From assembly GCA_021823345.1 (NCBI GenBank), contig JAKAOF010000006.1, positions 1-39,460 on the forward strand: 39,460 nt of DNA, given 5' to 3'. The notes beneath the pieces were generated by a model, which was given only the letters and a program-made list of their open reading frames with translations, was not told the DNA's origin and did no database searches. The position numbers were made by a program, and so were the translations under genes. Position 1 is the stretch's first letter, and every line of letters begins with the position of its first letter. The DNA is from Thermoplasmata archaeon. GTDB taxonomy: Archaea > Thermoplasmatota > Thermoplasmata > Lutacidiplasmatales > UBA184. This document shows, one piece after another, positions 1 to 8,541 of this stretch.

Positions 1-215
1 GTAACTCGCCCTCACGAAAATGGATTCCGTAGTAATCGCGGGTCAACATCCCGCGGTGAATGTGCCCCTGCTCCTTGCACACACCGCCTGTCAAGTCATC
101 CGAGTTGGGCCTGAGTGAGGGTGACTCATCACTGGGTCGCTCGAACTTAGGTTCAGCAAGGGGGACTAAGTCATAACAAGGTATCTGTAGGGGAACCTGC
201 AGATGGATCACCTCC
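1..215 (+). rRNA. rrs: 16S rRNA, 3' end (5' truncated by window)
   Basis: Archaeal 16S 3' domain motifs: 'cttgcacacaccgcc', 'gtcataacaaggtatctgtaggggaacctgcagatggatcacctcc' ending in anti-SD CCTCC at 211-215. Confidence 0.97.
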
Positions 216-313
216 AAGAGACACTTCTCCCTCATCCAACACCGAAGAACGCCTTCCCAGCCCCCATGGGGCCATCTTAACCCCGCTACCAAAAAATTGG
301 TAACTACAAGGAA

Positions 314-321
314 TTTATATA
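314..321 (+). promoter_or_regulatory. TATA-like box (tttatata) upstream of ribB
   Basis: TTTATATA centred ~28 nt upstream of ATG 346; spacing fits a leaderless archaeal mRNA. Confidence 0.6.
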
Positions 322-345
322 CTCCTCGTCTGCTCTCCCTCAGCA

Positions 346-1092
346 ATGGCGCTTGCCAATTCCCAGCGGCCTTCCCGAGGAGCCATCGAGGGGGATGCCT
401 CCCTCGGCGAAGCTCTCGAGCAACTGTCCCGGGGCCAACCCATCTTGCTCTTCGATGACCCGCACCGGGAGGGGGAGACGGATGTCGTCGTGCTTGCCGA
501 GCGGGTAGATGCGCGCGCGATTCGGGAGATGCGCCAAGAGGCGGGGGGACTTCTTTGTGTCACCACGCCGTTCGAGCTTGCTTCCTCGTTGGGATTGGGT
601 TACCAGGATGAGCTCCTCCGGGAGCTCTCGGCAACGCACCCGGTGATCCGTGGACTCCTGCCCGAAACCTTGCCCTACGATCGCCGGAGCTCCTTCGGGC
701 TCTGGGTGAACGCTCGCAGCACCTTTACGGGGGTCTCCGACACGGATCGGGCGTTGACGATCTCCGCGGTCGGCCGCCTGGTGGCCAGCATGCCGAGCCT
801 ATCGCCGGAGGAACTGCGGGGCCGGTTCGTTACCGAGTTCCATGTCCCGGGTCACGTTCCTCTCCTCCATTCGGCGCCGGGCCTGCTCCAGGAACGGCGA
901 GGACACACGGAACTTTCCAACGCGCTGGCCATCATGGGCGGGCTGACCCCATCCCTCGCGCTCATGGAGATGTTGGGCGACGATGGCCGAGCCCTCCCTC
1001 GGGAGGCGGCTGAGGCACGGGCGAGTACCCAGGGATGGCCTTTTGTAGAAGGTAGGAAAGTGACCCAGGCGTGGTCCCGATGGTCCGAGTAA
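346..1092 (+). CDS. ribB: 3,4-dihydroxy-2-butanone 4-phosphate synthase
   Basis: ILLFDDPHREGETDVVVLAERVDARAIREMRQEAGGLLCV motif; adjacent to other riboflavin genes. Confidence 0.93.
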   Translation: MALANSQRPSRGAIEGDASLGEALEQLSRGQPILLFDDPHREGETDVVVLAERVDARAIREMRQEAGGLLCVTTPFELASSLGLGYQDELLRELSATHPVIRGLLPETLPYDRRSSFGLWVNARSTFTGVSDTDRALTISAVGRLVASMPSLSPEELRGRFVTEFHVPGHVPLLHSAPGLLQERRGHTELSNALAIMGGLTPSLALMEMLGDDGRALPREAAEARASTQGWPFVEGRKVTQAWSRWSE

Positions 1093-1517
1093 TGGCAACG
1101 GGGGTCTTTGACCTTCTGCACCCAGGACATGTGCACTATCTGACAGAATCCCGGAAGCTGGGCGATACGCTCGTGGTCGTGGTGGCACGAGATGCCACCG
1201 TCCGCAAGTTGAAGCGAGAACCCATCGTCCGGGAAGAGATTCGGCGGGCGATGGTCGAGTCGCTCAAGCCGGTCGACCAGGCCATCCTGGGTTCGGAGGT
1301 CGACATGTTCGACACCGTGGCGAAGGTGCGTCCGGACATCATCACCTTGGGATTCAATCAACGCTGGGATGAGCGGGATATCGAGGAAAAATGTGCCGCT
1401 CGCGGCATCCATTGTCGGGCCGTTCGGGTGGGGGGGCATCCGGAGGAGGAGTTCTCGACCCGCGCGTTGGTCCGGCGAGTCCTGGAGGTCCAGGGGACTG
1501 GTCGGGAACAGAAATGA
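1071..1517 (+). CDS. ribL: Archaeal FAD synthase (cytidylyltransferase-like)
   Basis: ATGVFDLLHPGHVHYLTESRKLGDTLVVVVARD nucleotidyltransferase HxGH-type motif; overlaps ribB end; the in-frame start may be ATG 1071 or the later ATG ~1092. Confidence 0.9.
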   Translation: MVPMVRVMATGVFDLLHPGHVHYLTESRKLGDTLVVVVARDATVRKLKREPIVREEIRRAMVESLKPVDQAILGSEVDMFDTVAKVRPDIITLGFNQRWDERDIEEKCAARGIHCRAVRVGGHPEEEFSTRALVRRVLEVQGTGREQK

Positions 1518-2023
1518 AGACCATCGGGATCGTGGACACTACGTTCGCTCGGGTGGCGATGGGGTCGATCGCCCAGAGCACCCTGCGTTCCACCGGGGGT
1601 AATTTTCGCACGGTACGCCGGACCGTTCCCGGCATCAAGGACCTCCCGGCCGCGGTCGTTCAGTTGTTTCGTCAAGGGGCGGATCTCGTGATGGCCCTCG
1701 GGATGCCGGGGAAAGCGGACTATGACCGCACCTGCGCGCACGAGGCGAGCCAGGGCCTGATCTCTGCCGCCGTGCAGGAGGGCCGTCCCGTGATCGAGGT
1801 CTTTGTCTTCGAGGGGGAAGCCCGCTCGGACAAGGAACTGAAGCTGCTCGTCCGTCATCGGACCGAAGAGCACGCGTGGAATGCCTACCGGATCCTGTTT
1901 CATCCTGCGGACCTGACCCGCTCCGCGGGCACTGGGGCACGACAAGGCTTTGCGGACGCCGGCCCCGCGGGTTCTCCTTCCAGGAAACGAGGTTTTAGAA
2001 ATGGTATCGCGAAGTATGCCTGA
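1514..2023 (+). CDS. ribC: Archaeal-type riboflavin synthase
   Basis: MKTIGIVDTTFARVAMGSIAQ...LVMALGMPGKADYDRTCAHEASQGLI; ATGA overlap with ribL stop; start taken as internal ATG 1514 of ORF 1391-2023. Confidence 0.9.
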   Translation: MKTIGIVDTTFARVAMGSIAQSTLRSTGGNFRTVRRTVPGIKDLPAAVVQLFRQGADLVMALGMPGKADYDRTCAHEASQGLISAAVQEGRPVIEVFVFEGEARSDKELKLLVRHRTEEHAWNAYRILFHPADLTRSAGTGARQGFADAGPAGSPSRKRGFRNGIAKYA

Positions 2024-2447
2024 AGGCGGAAAGGAGAAGGTTCGGCTCGGGATCGTAGCCAGCGAATTCAACTATGACGTGACCTCGCTCATGGTCGAGC
2101 GGGCCAAGGAAGAGATCGAGTTCCTCGGCGCTGACCTGGCCGCGGTGGTCAAGGTGCCCGGCGTCTTCGACATGCCATTGGCGGTGGCGAAGCTCATGAA
2201 GCGGTCCACGGTGGATGGCGTGGTCGCCCTCGGTGCCGTCATCGAAGGGGAGACCAGCCACGACGAGCTGGTGGCGAACCAGTCCGCCCGGAAGCTCCTC
2301 GACATCTCCGTGCAGGAAGGCAAGCCCTTGGGCCTCGGTATCACGGGTCCGGGAGAGTCCCGGCTCCAGGCTCAGGACCGGATCGAGAAGGCCGCGGACG
2401 CCGTGCGGGCCGTCGTCAAGATGACCCGCCGTCTCAGCGAGATCTGA
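2001..2447 (+). CDS. ribH: 6,7-dimethyl-8-ribityllumazine synthase
   Basis: RLGIVASEFNYDVTSLMVERAKEEIEFLGA...VPGVFDMPLAVAKLMK...GAVIEGETSHDELVANQ; ATG 2001 in frame. Confidence 0.93.
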   Translation: MVSRSMPEGGKEKVRLGIVASEFNYDVTSLMVERAKEEIEFLGADLAAVVKVPGVFDMPLAVAKLMKRSTVDGVVALGAVIEGETSHDELVANQSARKLLDISVQEGKPLGLGITGPGESRLQAQDRIEKAADAVRAVVKMTRRLSEI

Positions 2448-2469
2448 ACCCGTCCGATCCCGGCAGGAC

Positions 2470-3732
2470 CTAGAAGCGGTAGCTATGACGGGGCCGTTGC
2501 CCCGAGCTCCGCGTGGTCCGGTTCTGGGGAGGGTACCGTCGGCCCGCCGGTGGTGGACCCACCGGCGACGGGTACTTCTCCGAGAGGTCCTCCCGGGTGA
2601 TCTTGATCCCTAGGTGTTGCTCGATGCGATCGAAGTCATCGACCTCTTCCCGGCTGACGAGCGAGATGGCCGCTCCCTGGGTCTGCGCCCGGGCGGTCCG
2701 TCCGACCCGGTGGATGTAAGTGTCCCCGTCCTGCGGAATATCGTAGTTGATCACACAGGAGATCCCTTCGACGTCGATCCCTCGGGCGGCAATGTCCGTG
2801 GCGACCAGCACCACGTGATGCCCCCGGCGGAACCCTTCGAGTGCCCGTACCCGTTGGGCCTGGCTCTTGTCCCCATGGATGACTCCGGCCTTCACGCCCC
2901 GCATCGCCAACTGGTGGGCGACCCGGTCGACACGGTGCTTCGTGCGGGCAAAGACCAGGACGCTTTCCATGCCTTCCTGCTTCAGGAGGTCGCAGAGCAC
3001 GTCCGTCTTGCGGTTCGCCCCTACGAGAAACGCCGAGTGCGAGATGCCCGCTGCGGCGGCGGAGCGCTCCTGCATCCGGACAAGGTGGGGATGGGTGAGG
3101 AAGTCATGTGAGAGCCGAAGGACCTCCGGGGGCATCGTGGCCGAGAAGAGCATCGTTTGCCGGTCTCGGGGGAGGTGGGAAAGGATGGTGCGCACGTCGG
3201 GAAGGAATCCCATGTCGAGCATGCGGTCGGCCTCATCCAGGACCAGTATCTCGAGAGACCGGAAGTCGACCCAGCCGCGTCGCATGTGGTCGAGCAATCG
3301 CCCCGGCGTGGCGACGACGATCTCAACGGAGCCATGGAGGGCCCGGCGCTGGTCTTCCATGCCGACCCCACCATAGACCGCGACTCCGCGGAGGTGCGTG
3401 TGTCGGCCGAGCATCTTCAAGAACCCTTCCACCTGGAGTGCAAGTTCTCGGGTCGGGGTCAACACGAGGGCATAGACCCGACCCCTCGGGTGGTTCATCA
3501 GCCGTTCCAGGATTGGCAGCAGGAACGCGGCGGTCTTGCCGCTCCCGGTCTGCGCCGAGCCGATGATGTCGCGACCCCGGATGGCTTCCGGGATGGTCCG
3601 GGCCTGGATCGGGGTGGGCTGACGGTAGCCCATCTCGCGGACTCCCTTGCGGAGAGAGTCGCTTAAGGGCATTTGGTCGAATTGTTCAATGGAGCTAGGC
3701 TCTTCTTCGGTCCCCTGTTTGGGTTCGTTCAT
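2470..3732 (-). CDS. DEAD/DEAH-box ATP-dependent RNA helicase
   Basis: Q motif YRQPTPIQARTIPEAI, AQTGSGKTAAFLLP, VLDEADRMLDMGF, SATMP, HRVGRTARA. Confidence 0.97.
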   Translation of the reverse strand: MNEPKQGTEEEPSSIEQFDQMPLSDSLRKGVREMGYRQPTPIQARTIPEAIRGRDIIGSAQTGSGKTAAFLLPILERLMNHPRGRVYALVLTPTRELALQVEGFLKMLGRHTHLRGVAVYGGVGMEDQRRALHGSVEIVVATPGRLLDHMRRGWVDFRSLEILVLDEADRMLDMGFLPDVRTILSHLPRDRQTMLFSATMPPEVLRLSHDFLTHPHLVRMQERSAAAAGISHSAFLVGANRKTDVLCDLLKQEGMESVLVFARTKHRVDRVAHQLAMRGVKAGVIHGDKSQAQRVRALEGFRRGHHVVLVATDIAARGIDVEGISCVINYDIPQDGDTYIHRVGRTARAQTQGAAISLVSREEVDDFDRIEQHLGIKITREDLSEKYPSPVGPPPAGRRYPPQNRTTRSSGQRPRHSYRF

Positions 3733-3839
3733 TTGCGTTCAGGCGTCCCAAACCGACGTTGCCGATGGGGGATTCGTCTGCTACGATGTTGGGATACCAT
3801 CTCCCTTAAAAGGGCTCCCCCGTCCACCGCGCACCAGAA

Positions 3840-3947
3840 TTACCGTTTTTTCGGGGTTCTTCTCTCCCGGATCGTCTCCGAACGCCGACGGCGTGGGAGG
3901 TCTCGAACCTCCCGTCGAGGGTCTCGCTCTCGCCGACAGAATTCCAT
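3840..3947 (-). other. Possible 35-aa Arg-rich micro-ORF / structured leader region upstream of the DEAD-box helicase
   Basis: ATG at 3947 in the minus frame to TAA 3840-3842: MEFCRRERDPRREVRDLPRRRRSETIRERRTPKKR; AATATATT ~27 nt upstream; contains the perfect 7-bp hairpin at 3895-3913. Confidence 0.25.
3895..3913. repeat. Perfect 7-bp inverted repeat (gggaggt-ctcga-acctccc)
   Basis: Read directly: GGGAGGT CTCGA ACCTCCC. Confidence 0.8.
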
Positions 3948-3991
3948 AAGGCTCTTATAGGTGGGTCGACAATATATTCGGTGGGTGCTTG

Positions 3992-5986
3992 ATGGGATTG
4001 GCAGGTGGACTGCTTATCGCCACAATTTCCCTCGTAATCCTTTTCCTCGTTCCCGCTGCCCTCCCCCAGGTTAGCGCCAGTACCACCGCCACCCCCAGTC
4101 CCCCCGTGTCAGTCTCCGGGTCGGCCACCTCGGCGCATCCCCAAGGGATCTGCAGTTCGGGTTGCGAGGGGGCCCCGATCAATTGGTACACAAGTTGGCC
4201 GTGGGGGGCCTCTCAGATCTTCAGCTTGCCGTCCCATTTTGGAGGGGCCTACGATTGTTTTGACTGCGCATCCGGGCAGAATGAAGCCTGTCCCGGCAAC
4301 ATCTCCGCGCACTCCCCGAACATTCCGGGAAACATGAATGGGGTGTGCTATGTCGGGATGCAGACGTTCCCGATCTACTTTGCAACGAGTCCGCAGTCGG
4401 GCAACCTTCAGGCGGGGACCTATCACGTGAACATCGGCTCCGACGACGGCTCAACGATCTTCCTGGACCAGTATCCGAGTATTTCTCCCGGGGCTCTTGA
4501 GACCTCGAACAACTACAATTTCATCGTGGGTTCGCCCTCTGGCTGTGGATACGGATGCCCAAGCAGTTGGAGCTCGAGCAACGGGGGTCTCACGACCCTG
4601 AAGGGGCTCTACTACCTGCACGTGGCATTTGGTGAGTGCTGTGGCGGCCCCTCCGCCCTCTCCTATTGGTTCTACACCAACCAAGGGGACCCTTGGGGCA
4701 GCGGACTCTTGAACGCCGGCGGCGCGGGTCCCGGCAGCACCCAGACCTTCTTCCCCCAGACCGCGATCTATGGGAGCGTGATCTGCAACTGCCCGTCCGG
4801 CCCGAAGCCCGTTCCGGGCCTTTCGGTCAGCATCACGGCCAACTATGGGTCGGGGTGGACCTACCCGCTCCTGTCGGCGTCGGATGGCACCTTTGGGCTC
4901 GAGATCCCGCAGAGCGAGTTCCCTGCGGGAGACCTCAGTAACTCGTACACCGTGTCGGTCGTCCCTCCGGCGGGATTTACGCTGACGCAGATCCTCGTGA
5001 ACGGAAATCCGACCAGCTTCCCGGCCCAGTTGGGCGTCGGACCGGGTTTCGGGGCGAACGTTCAGTTCATCGTCAGTCCCTTGCCTGCCGCTCTCGAGCT
5101 GGGGGCTTCGACCTCACCGGTCAAGATCTGTAAGAACGGTACTTCGGGGACATGCTCCGCCCCTACCACTGCACAAGTGACCTTTTACGCCAACAACTCG
5201 GGAGGCCCGCTCTTCCCCTTGCCTTCGGGCCCGACTTCCGCCCTGTTCGAGGTCACATTGGCGAACAACCTACAGTTTGCCACCCCCATGAACGCCAGCT
5301 TCACCTGCAACTCACCGAGCGGTCCGGTCAGCGGCTGCACGGTCGCCATGATCGCACCGAACGAGATCGGCTTCAATTGGGCAGGGGGTGGGTTTGCTTC
5401 GGGTGACTCATGGACGGGGTCCTTCAATATCGAGGCCACGGGCCCTCCCTTTGGGATCTACATTCCGGTGAATGTCTGTACTGCATCGCAATCCAACGGC
5501 GGCGCCACGTGCACCGGGTTGGGGAATAGCTCGGGGAGCTGGGTAGCGTACTCGGACTACTGTGGCGCCACCGGGCAGATCTCCTTACCGCCCGCGCCGG
5601 TCTTCATCATGCCACCGACACCAGTGGAACCTCCACCGCCACCTCCCCCACCCCCGCCGCCTCCTCCCCCGCCGCCACCCGGGATGCCGGTGGTCAATCC
5701 CGTAGGAGTGGGCGTGGGCTCGCCGGTCAACATCCCGATCACCAATCCGACCGTGAACCCCGTGACCAGTATCGTTTCCCAACCCACCCTCGTGGGTCAG
5801 GTCATGGCAACGCCGATGGGTTCTCCGCTCGTGTCGGCGGGGTTCGTGGGCGTCTTCACCTCGCTCGGAATCGGTAACCGGGTGAAGCAGCGCAAGATGG
5901 TCGCCGTGAAGAGTCAGGCCATGCGTTCTCCCAAGAATTCCCCGAGCCCGTCGGGAGAAAGCACTTCGATCGGGACCATCGAATAG
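3992..5986 (+). CDS. Secreted/cell-surface protein with PA14-like N-terminal region and poly-proline linker
   Basis: N-terminal hydrophobic segment LAGGLLIATISLVILFLVPAALPQ; 'AGTYHVNIGSDDGSTIFLDQY' PA14-like; Ser/Gly/Thr-rich; 17 consecutive Pro codons at 5630-5680. ATG 3992 preferred over TTG 3989. Confidence 0.75.
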   Translation: MGLAGGLLIATISLVILFLVPAALPQVSASTTATPSPPVSVSGSATSAHPQGICSSGCEGAPINWYTSWPWGASQIFSLPSHFGGAYDCFDCASGQNEACPGNISAHSPNIPGNMNGVCYVGMQTFPIYFATSPQSGNLQAGTYHVNIGSDDGSTIFLDQYPSISPGALETSNNYNFIVGSPSGCGYGCPSSWSSSNGGLTTLKGLYYLHVAFGECCGGPSALSYWFYTNQGDPWGSGLLNAGGAGPGSTQTFFPQTAIYGSVICNCPSGPKPVPGLSVSITANYGSGWTYPLLSASDGTFGLEIPQSEFPAGDLSNSYTVSVVPPAGFTLTQILVNGNPTSFPAQLGVGPGFGANVQFIVSPLPAALELGASTSPVKICKNGTSGTCSAPTTAQVTFYANNSGGPLFPLPSGPTSALFEVTLANNLQFATPMNASFTCNSPSGPVSGCTVAMIAPNEIGFNWAGGGFASGDSWTGSFNIEATGPPFGIYIPVNVCTASQSNGGATCTGLGNSSGSWVAYSDYCGATGQISLPPAPVFIMPPTPVEPPPPPPPPPPPPPPPPPGMPVVNPVGVGVGSPVNIPITNPTVNPVTSIVSQPTLVGQVMATPMGSPLVSAGFVGVFTSLGIGNRVKQRKMVAVKSQAMRSPKNSPSPSGESTSIGTIE

Positions 5987-6022
5987 GCCTCCGAAGGGAG
6001 GACTCCCCCCCCACGTACCGGT

Positions 6023-8149
6023 TCACTCCGTGTCTCGCACTTCCTTGTGTAGAGCTTCCGCACTCAGCCCGGGGGAGGCTCGCGGGGCTTGGGCCACGAC
6101 CTTTCGAATGGATGCGACGATCTCGGGGTTCACGAGCGTCGTGGTGTCCCCGGCGTCAACACCATTGGACAACGCGGCGAGCACCCGCCGCATGATCTTC
6201 CCGGAGCGGGTCTTGGGCATGTCGTCCACGACGTAGACGTGCTGCGGAGCGGCGACCTTGCCAATGAGTTCGACGATGGAGGATCGGACCCGTGCGGCTA
6301 CCTCGGCGGCGGGGGGAGCACCGGGTTTGAGCGAGATGTAGATGTCCGGGACTCGGCCCTTGAGCTCATCGGCGAGCGGGACGGCGGCCGCTTCGGCCAC
6401 TTCGGGGACCTTGAGGCAGGCACTTTCGAGTTCCTTGGCGCCGAGCCGGTGCCCGGCCACCTTGATGACATCATCCAGGCGGCCGAGGATCCTAAAGTAG
6501 CCGTCCGCACCTTGGATCGCCCCGTCGCCCGTCACGTAGGGCCAGTCCCGCCAGTCGGTGCTCTTCTCGTCTCGGCAAAAGCGCGAATAATATTGTTCGA
6601 GGAACCGGTGGGGATCCCCCCAGATCGTCTGCATGATGCCGGGCCAAGGGTTGCGAATGCAAATGATCCCGGCATGTCCCGAGCCGCGTTCGATGGGTCG
6701 GCCGTCTTCATCCAGGATGACCGGGAAAATCCCGGGGACCGCTGGACCGGCGCTTCCGGGTTTCATCGGATGGATTCCTGGCACCGTGCTGCAGAGGAAC
6801 CCTCCGGTCTCCGTCTGCCACCAGGTGTCGACCACGGCGGCCTCGCCTTTGCCGACCTCGTCGTAGAACCAACGCCACACCTCGGGTTCGATGGGCTCTC
6901 CCACGGTCGCCATGAGCCGGAACTTCTGCCCATGCCGATGCGGTTCCTCCGGAGCGGTCTTACGAAGCTGCCGGATGAGCGTCGGGGAGGTGTGAAAGAT
7001 GTTCACTCCTAAGCGTTCGGAGATCCGCCACGAACGGGACGGGTCAGGGTAGGACGGCACCCCTTCGTAGAGGACCGTAGTCCCTCCGATCGCCAACGGG
7101 CCATAGACCACGTAGGAGTGTCCGGTGATCCACCCGATGTCGGCGGTGCACCAGTAGATGTCCTCCGGTTTGAGGTCGAGGACGTACTTGGCGGTCCCGG
7201 TGACGTAGGCGAGGTATCCTCCGGTACTGTGTTGGCATCCCTTGGGTTTGCCCGTGGTCCCGCTCGTGTACATGAGGAAGAGCGGGTCCGTGGAGGCCAT
7301 CGGCTCCGGATCCACGCGCTTCCCGGCGTACCTTCCGATGAGGTCTTCGATCCGGTGGTCCCGGCCGTCCTTCAAGGGATGGGTGGTCAACGAGCGGCCC
7401 GGGTGGCGGCTCCAGACGAGCACCTTGTCCACCCGCTGACCCATGCTTTCCGCCGAGCGAACGGCGGCTTCGACGTTCGCAAAGTGATCGATGGTTCGAC
7501 CGTTGCGGGAATAGCCATCCATGGTCACCAGTACCCGGCTCCCGGAGTCGGCGATCCGCGTGCCGCAGGCGGCGCCACTGAATCCACCAAAGACCTCGCA
7601 ATGGACGGCACCGATGCGTGCGGCGGCGAGCATCGATATGGGAAGTTCGGGGGTCATGGGCAGGTGAAAGGTCACCCGGTCTCCCCGCCGGAGCCCCGCA
7701 AAGTCCCGCAACAGCGCGGCAAACTCGTTCACCCGCTGGTGAAGCTCTCGATATGCGATGTACTGGACCGCCTCCGCTTCGTCCTCGGGGACGAAGATCA
7801 TGGCAGGTTGGTCCCCCCGCTCGGCGAGGTGCCGGTCGACACAATTGTGCGATGCGTTCAGGGTCCCCCCCTCGAACCATCTCCAGAACGGCGGGTGGGA
7901 GGTATCTAGGACGGTCTTCCAAGGGGTGCTCCAGTCGAGGAGGCGGGCATACTCTTCGAAGCACGCCGGAAAGCGTTCTTCCGAGAACCGTTCAAAGATC
8001 GTGGGGTTACGGACGTTCGCCTGGGCCGTGAACCTGGCCGGGGGGGGAATCGTTCCCTCTTCTTTCCAGCGCGCGTCGATCGAGGGGGAGGAAGGGTCGG
8101 TCGGGGAAGCGCCTGCTCGGTTCGTTGCCCGAGTAGGAACTTCGCTCAT
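6023..8149 (-). CDS. acs: Acetyl-CoA synthetase (AMP-forming acyl-CoA synthetase)
   Basis: MYTSGTTGKPKGCQHSTGGYL, DIGWITGHSYVVYGPL, DTWWQTETGG, YVTGDGAIQGADGYFRILGRLDDVIKVAGHRLG, KTRSGKIMRR. Confidence 0.95.
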   Translation of the reverse strand: MSEVPTRATNRAGASPTDPSSPSIDARWKEEGTIPPPARFTAQANVRNPTIFERFSEERFPACFEEYARLLDWSTPWKTVLDTSHPPFWRWFEGGTLNASHNCVDRHLAERGDQPAMIFVPEDEAEAVQYIAYRELHQRVNEFAALLRDFAGLRRGDRVTFHLPMTPELPISMLAAARIGAVHCEVFGGFSGAACGTRIADSGSRVLVTMDGYSRNGRTIDHFANVEAAVRSAESMGQRVDKVLVWSRHPGRSLTTHPLKDGRDHRIEDLIGRYAGKRVDPEPMASTDPLFLMYTSGTTGKPKGCQHSTGGYLAYVTGTAKYVLDLKPEDIYWCTADIGWITGHSYVVYGPLAIGGTTVLYEGVPSYPDPSRSWRISERLGVNIFHTSPTLIRQLRKTAPEEPHRHGQKFRLMATVGEPIEPEVWRWFYDEVGKGEAAVVDTWWQTETGGFLCSTVPGIHPMKPGSAGPAVPGIFPVILDEDGRPIERGSGHAGIICIRNPWPGIMQTIWGDPHRFLEQYYSRFCRDEKSTDWRDWPYVTGDGAIQGADGYFRILGRLDDVIKVAGHRLGAKELESACLKVPEVAEAAAVPLADELKGRVPDIYISLKPGAPPAAEVAARVRSSIVELIGKVAAPQHVYVVDDMPKTRSGKIMRRVLAALSNGVDAGDTTTLVNPEIVASIRKVVAQAPRASPGLSAEALHKEVRDTE

Positions 8150-8332
8150 GGGCGGTCATCCAAGAGTATCCCTTCGAGATGAAAAGGGTGACGACGCGGA
8201 GCCACCTTCGTCGATGGTCCCATTTCTTTGCGACGGGAGAGGGACCGGGCCCGCCCGGGGGGGCTCTAACGCTAAGGAATAGAGAAGAACCGGAAAACGA
8301 GCGAGCCCTCGGGGTGGCGCAGAGCGGGAGCG

Positions 8333-8485
8333 CTACTTGGTCTTGCCGGACTTTTCCTTCGACTTCACTCGAAGTCCGGAGTAACCGCACTTCCGGCACT
8401 GCGTGGCCCGGATGGAATTCCGCGCAGAGCAGTTCATGCAGATCTTCTTGATCAGCAGCCGATTGGTGGCCTCAGGGAAGGGCAT
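8333..8485 (-). CDS. rpl40e: Ribosomal protein L40e (50 aa; absent from supplied ORF track)
   Basis: Reverse-strand translation [50 protein letters not shown]; two CxxC zinc-ribbon pairs. Confidence 0.93.
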   Translation of the reverse strand: MPFPEATNRLLIKKICMNCSARNSIRATQCRKCGYSGLRVKSKEKSGKTK

Positions 8486-8541
8486 AACGGGCGCACTGTT
8501 ACCAAAGAGCTATTTTACTGTTTTGAGTAGCCCACGGGCGT

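Noticed and set aside
3895-3950. tRNA-like T-arm on the minus strand (GGAGG TTCGAGA CCTCC)
   Set aside because: No matching acceptor 5' half, D-arm or anticodon arm at the required spacing; better explained as a simple hairpin
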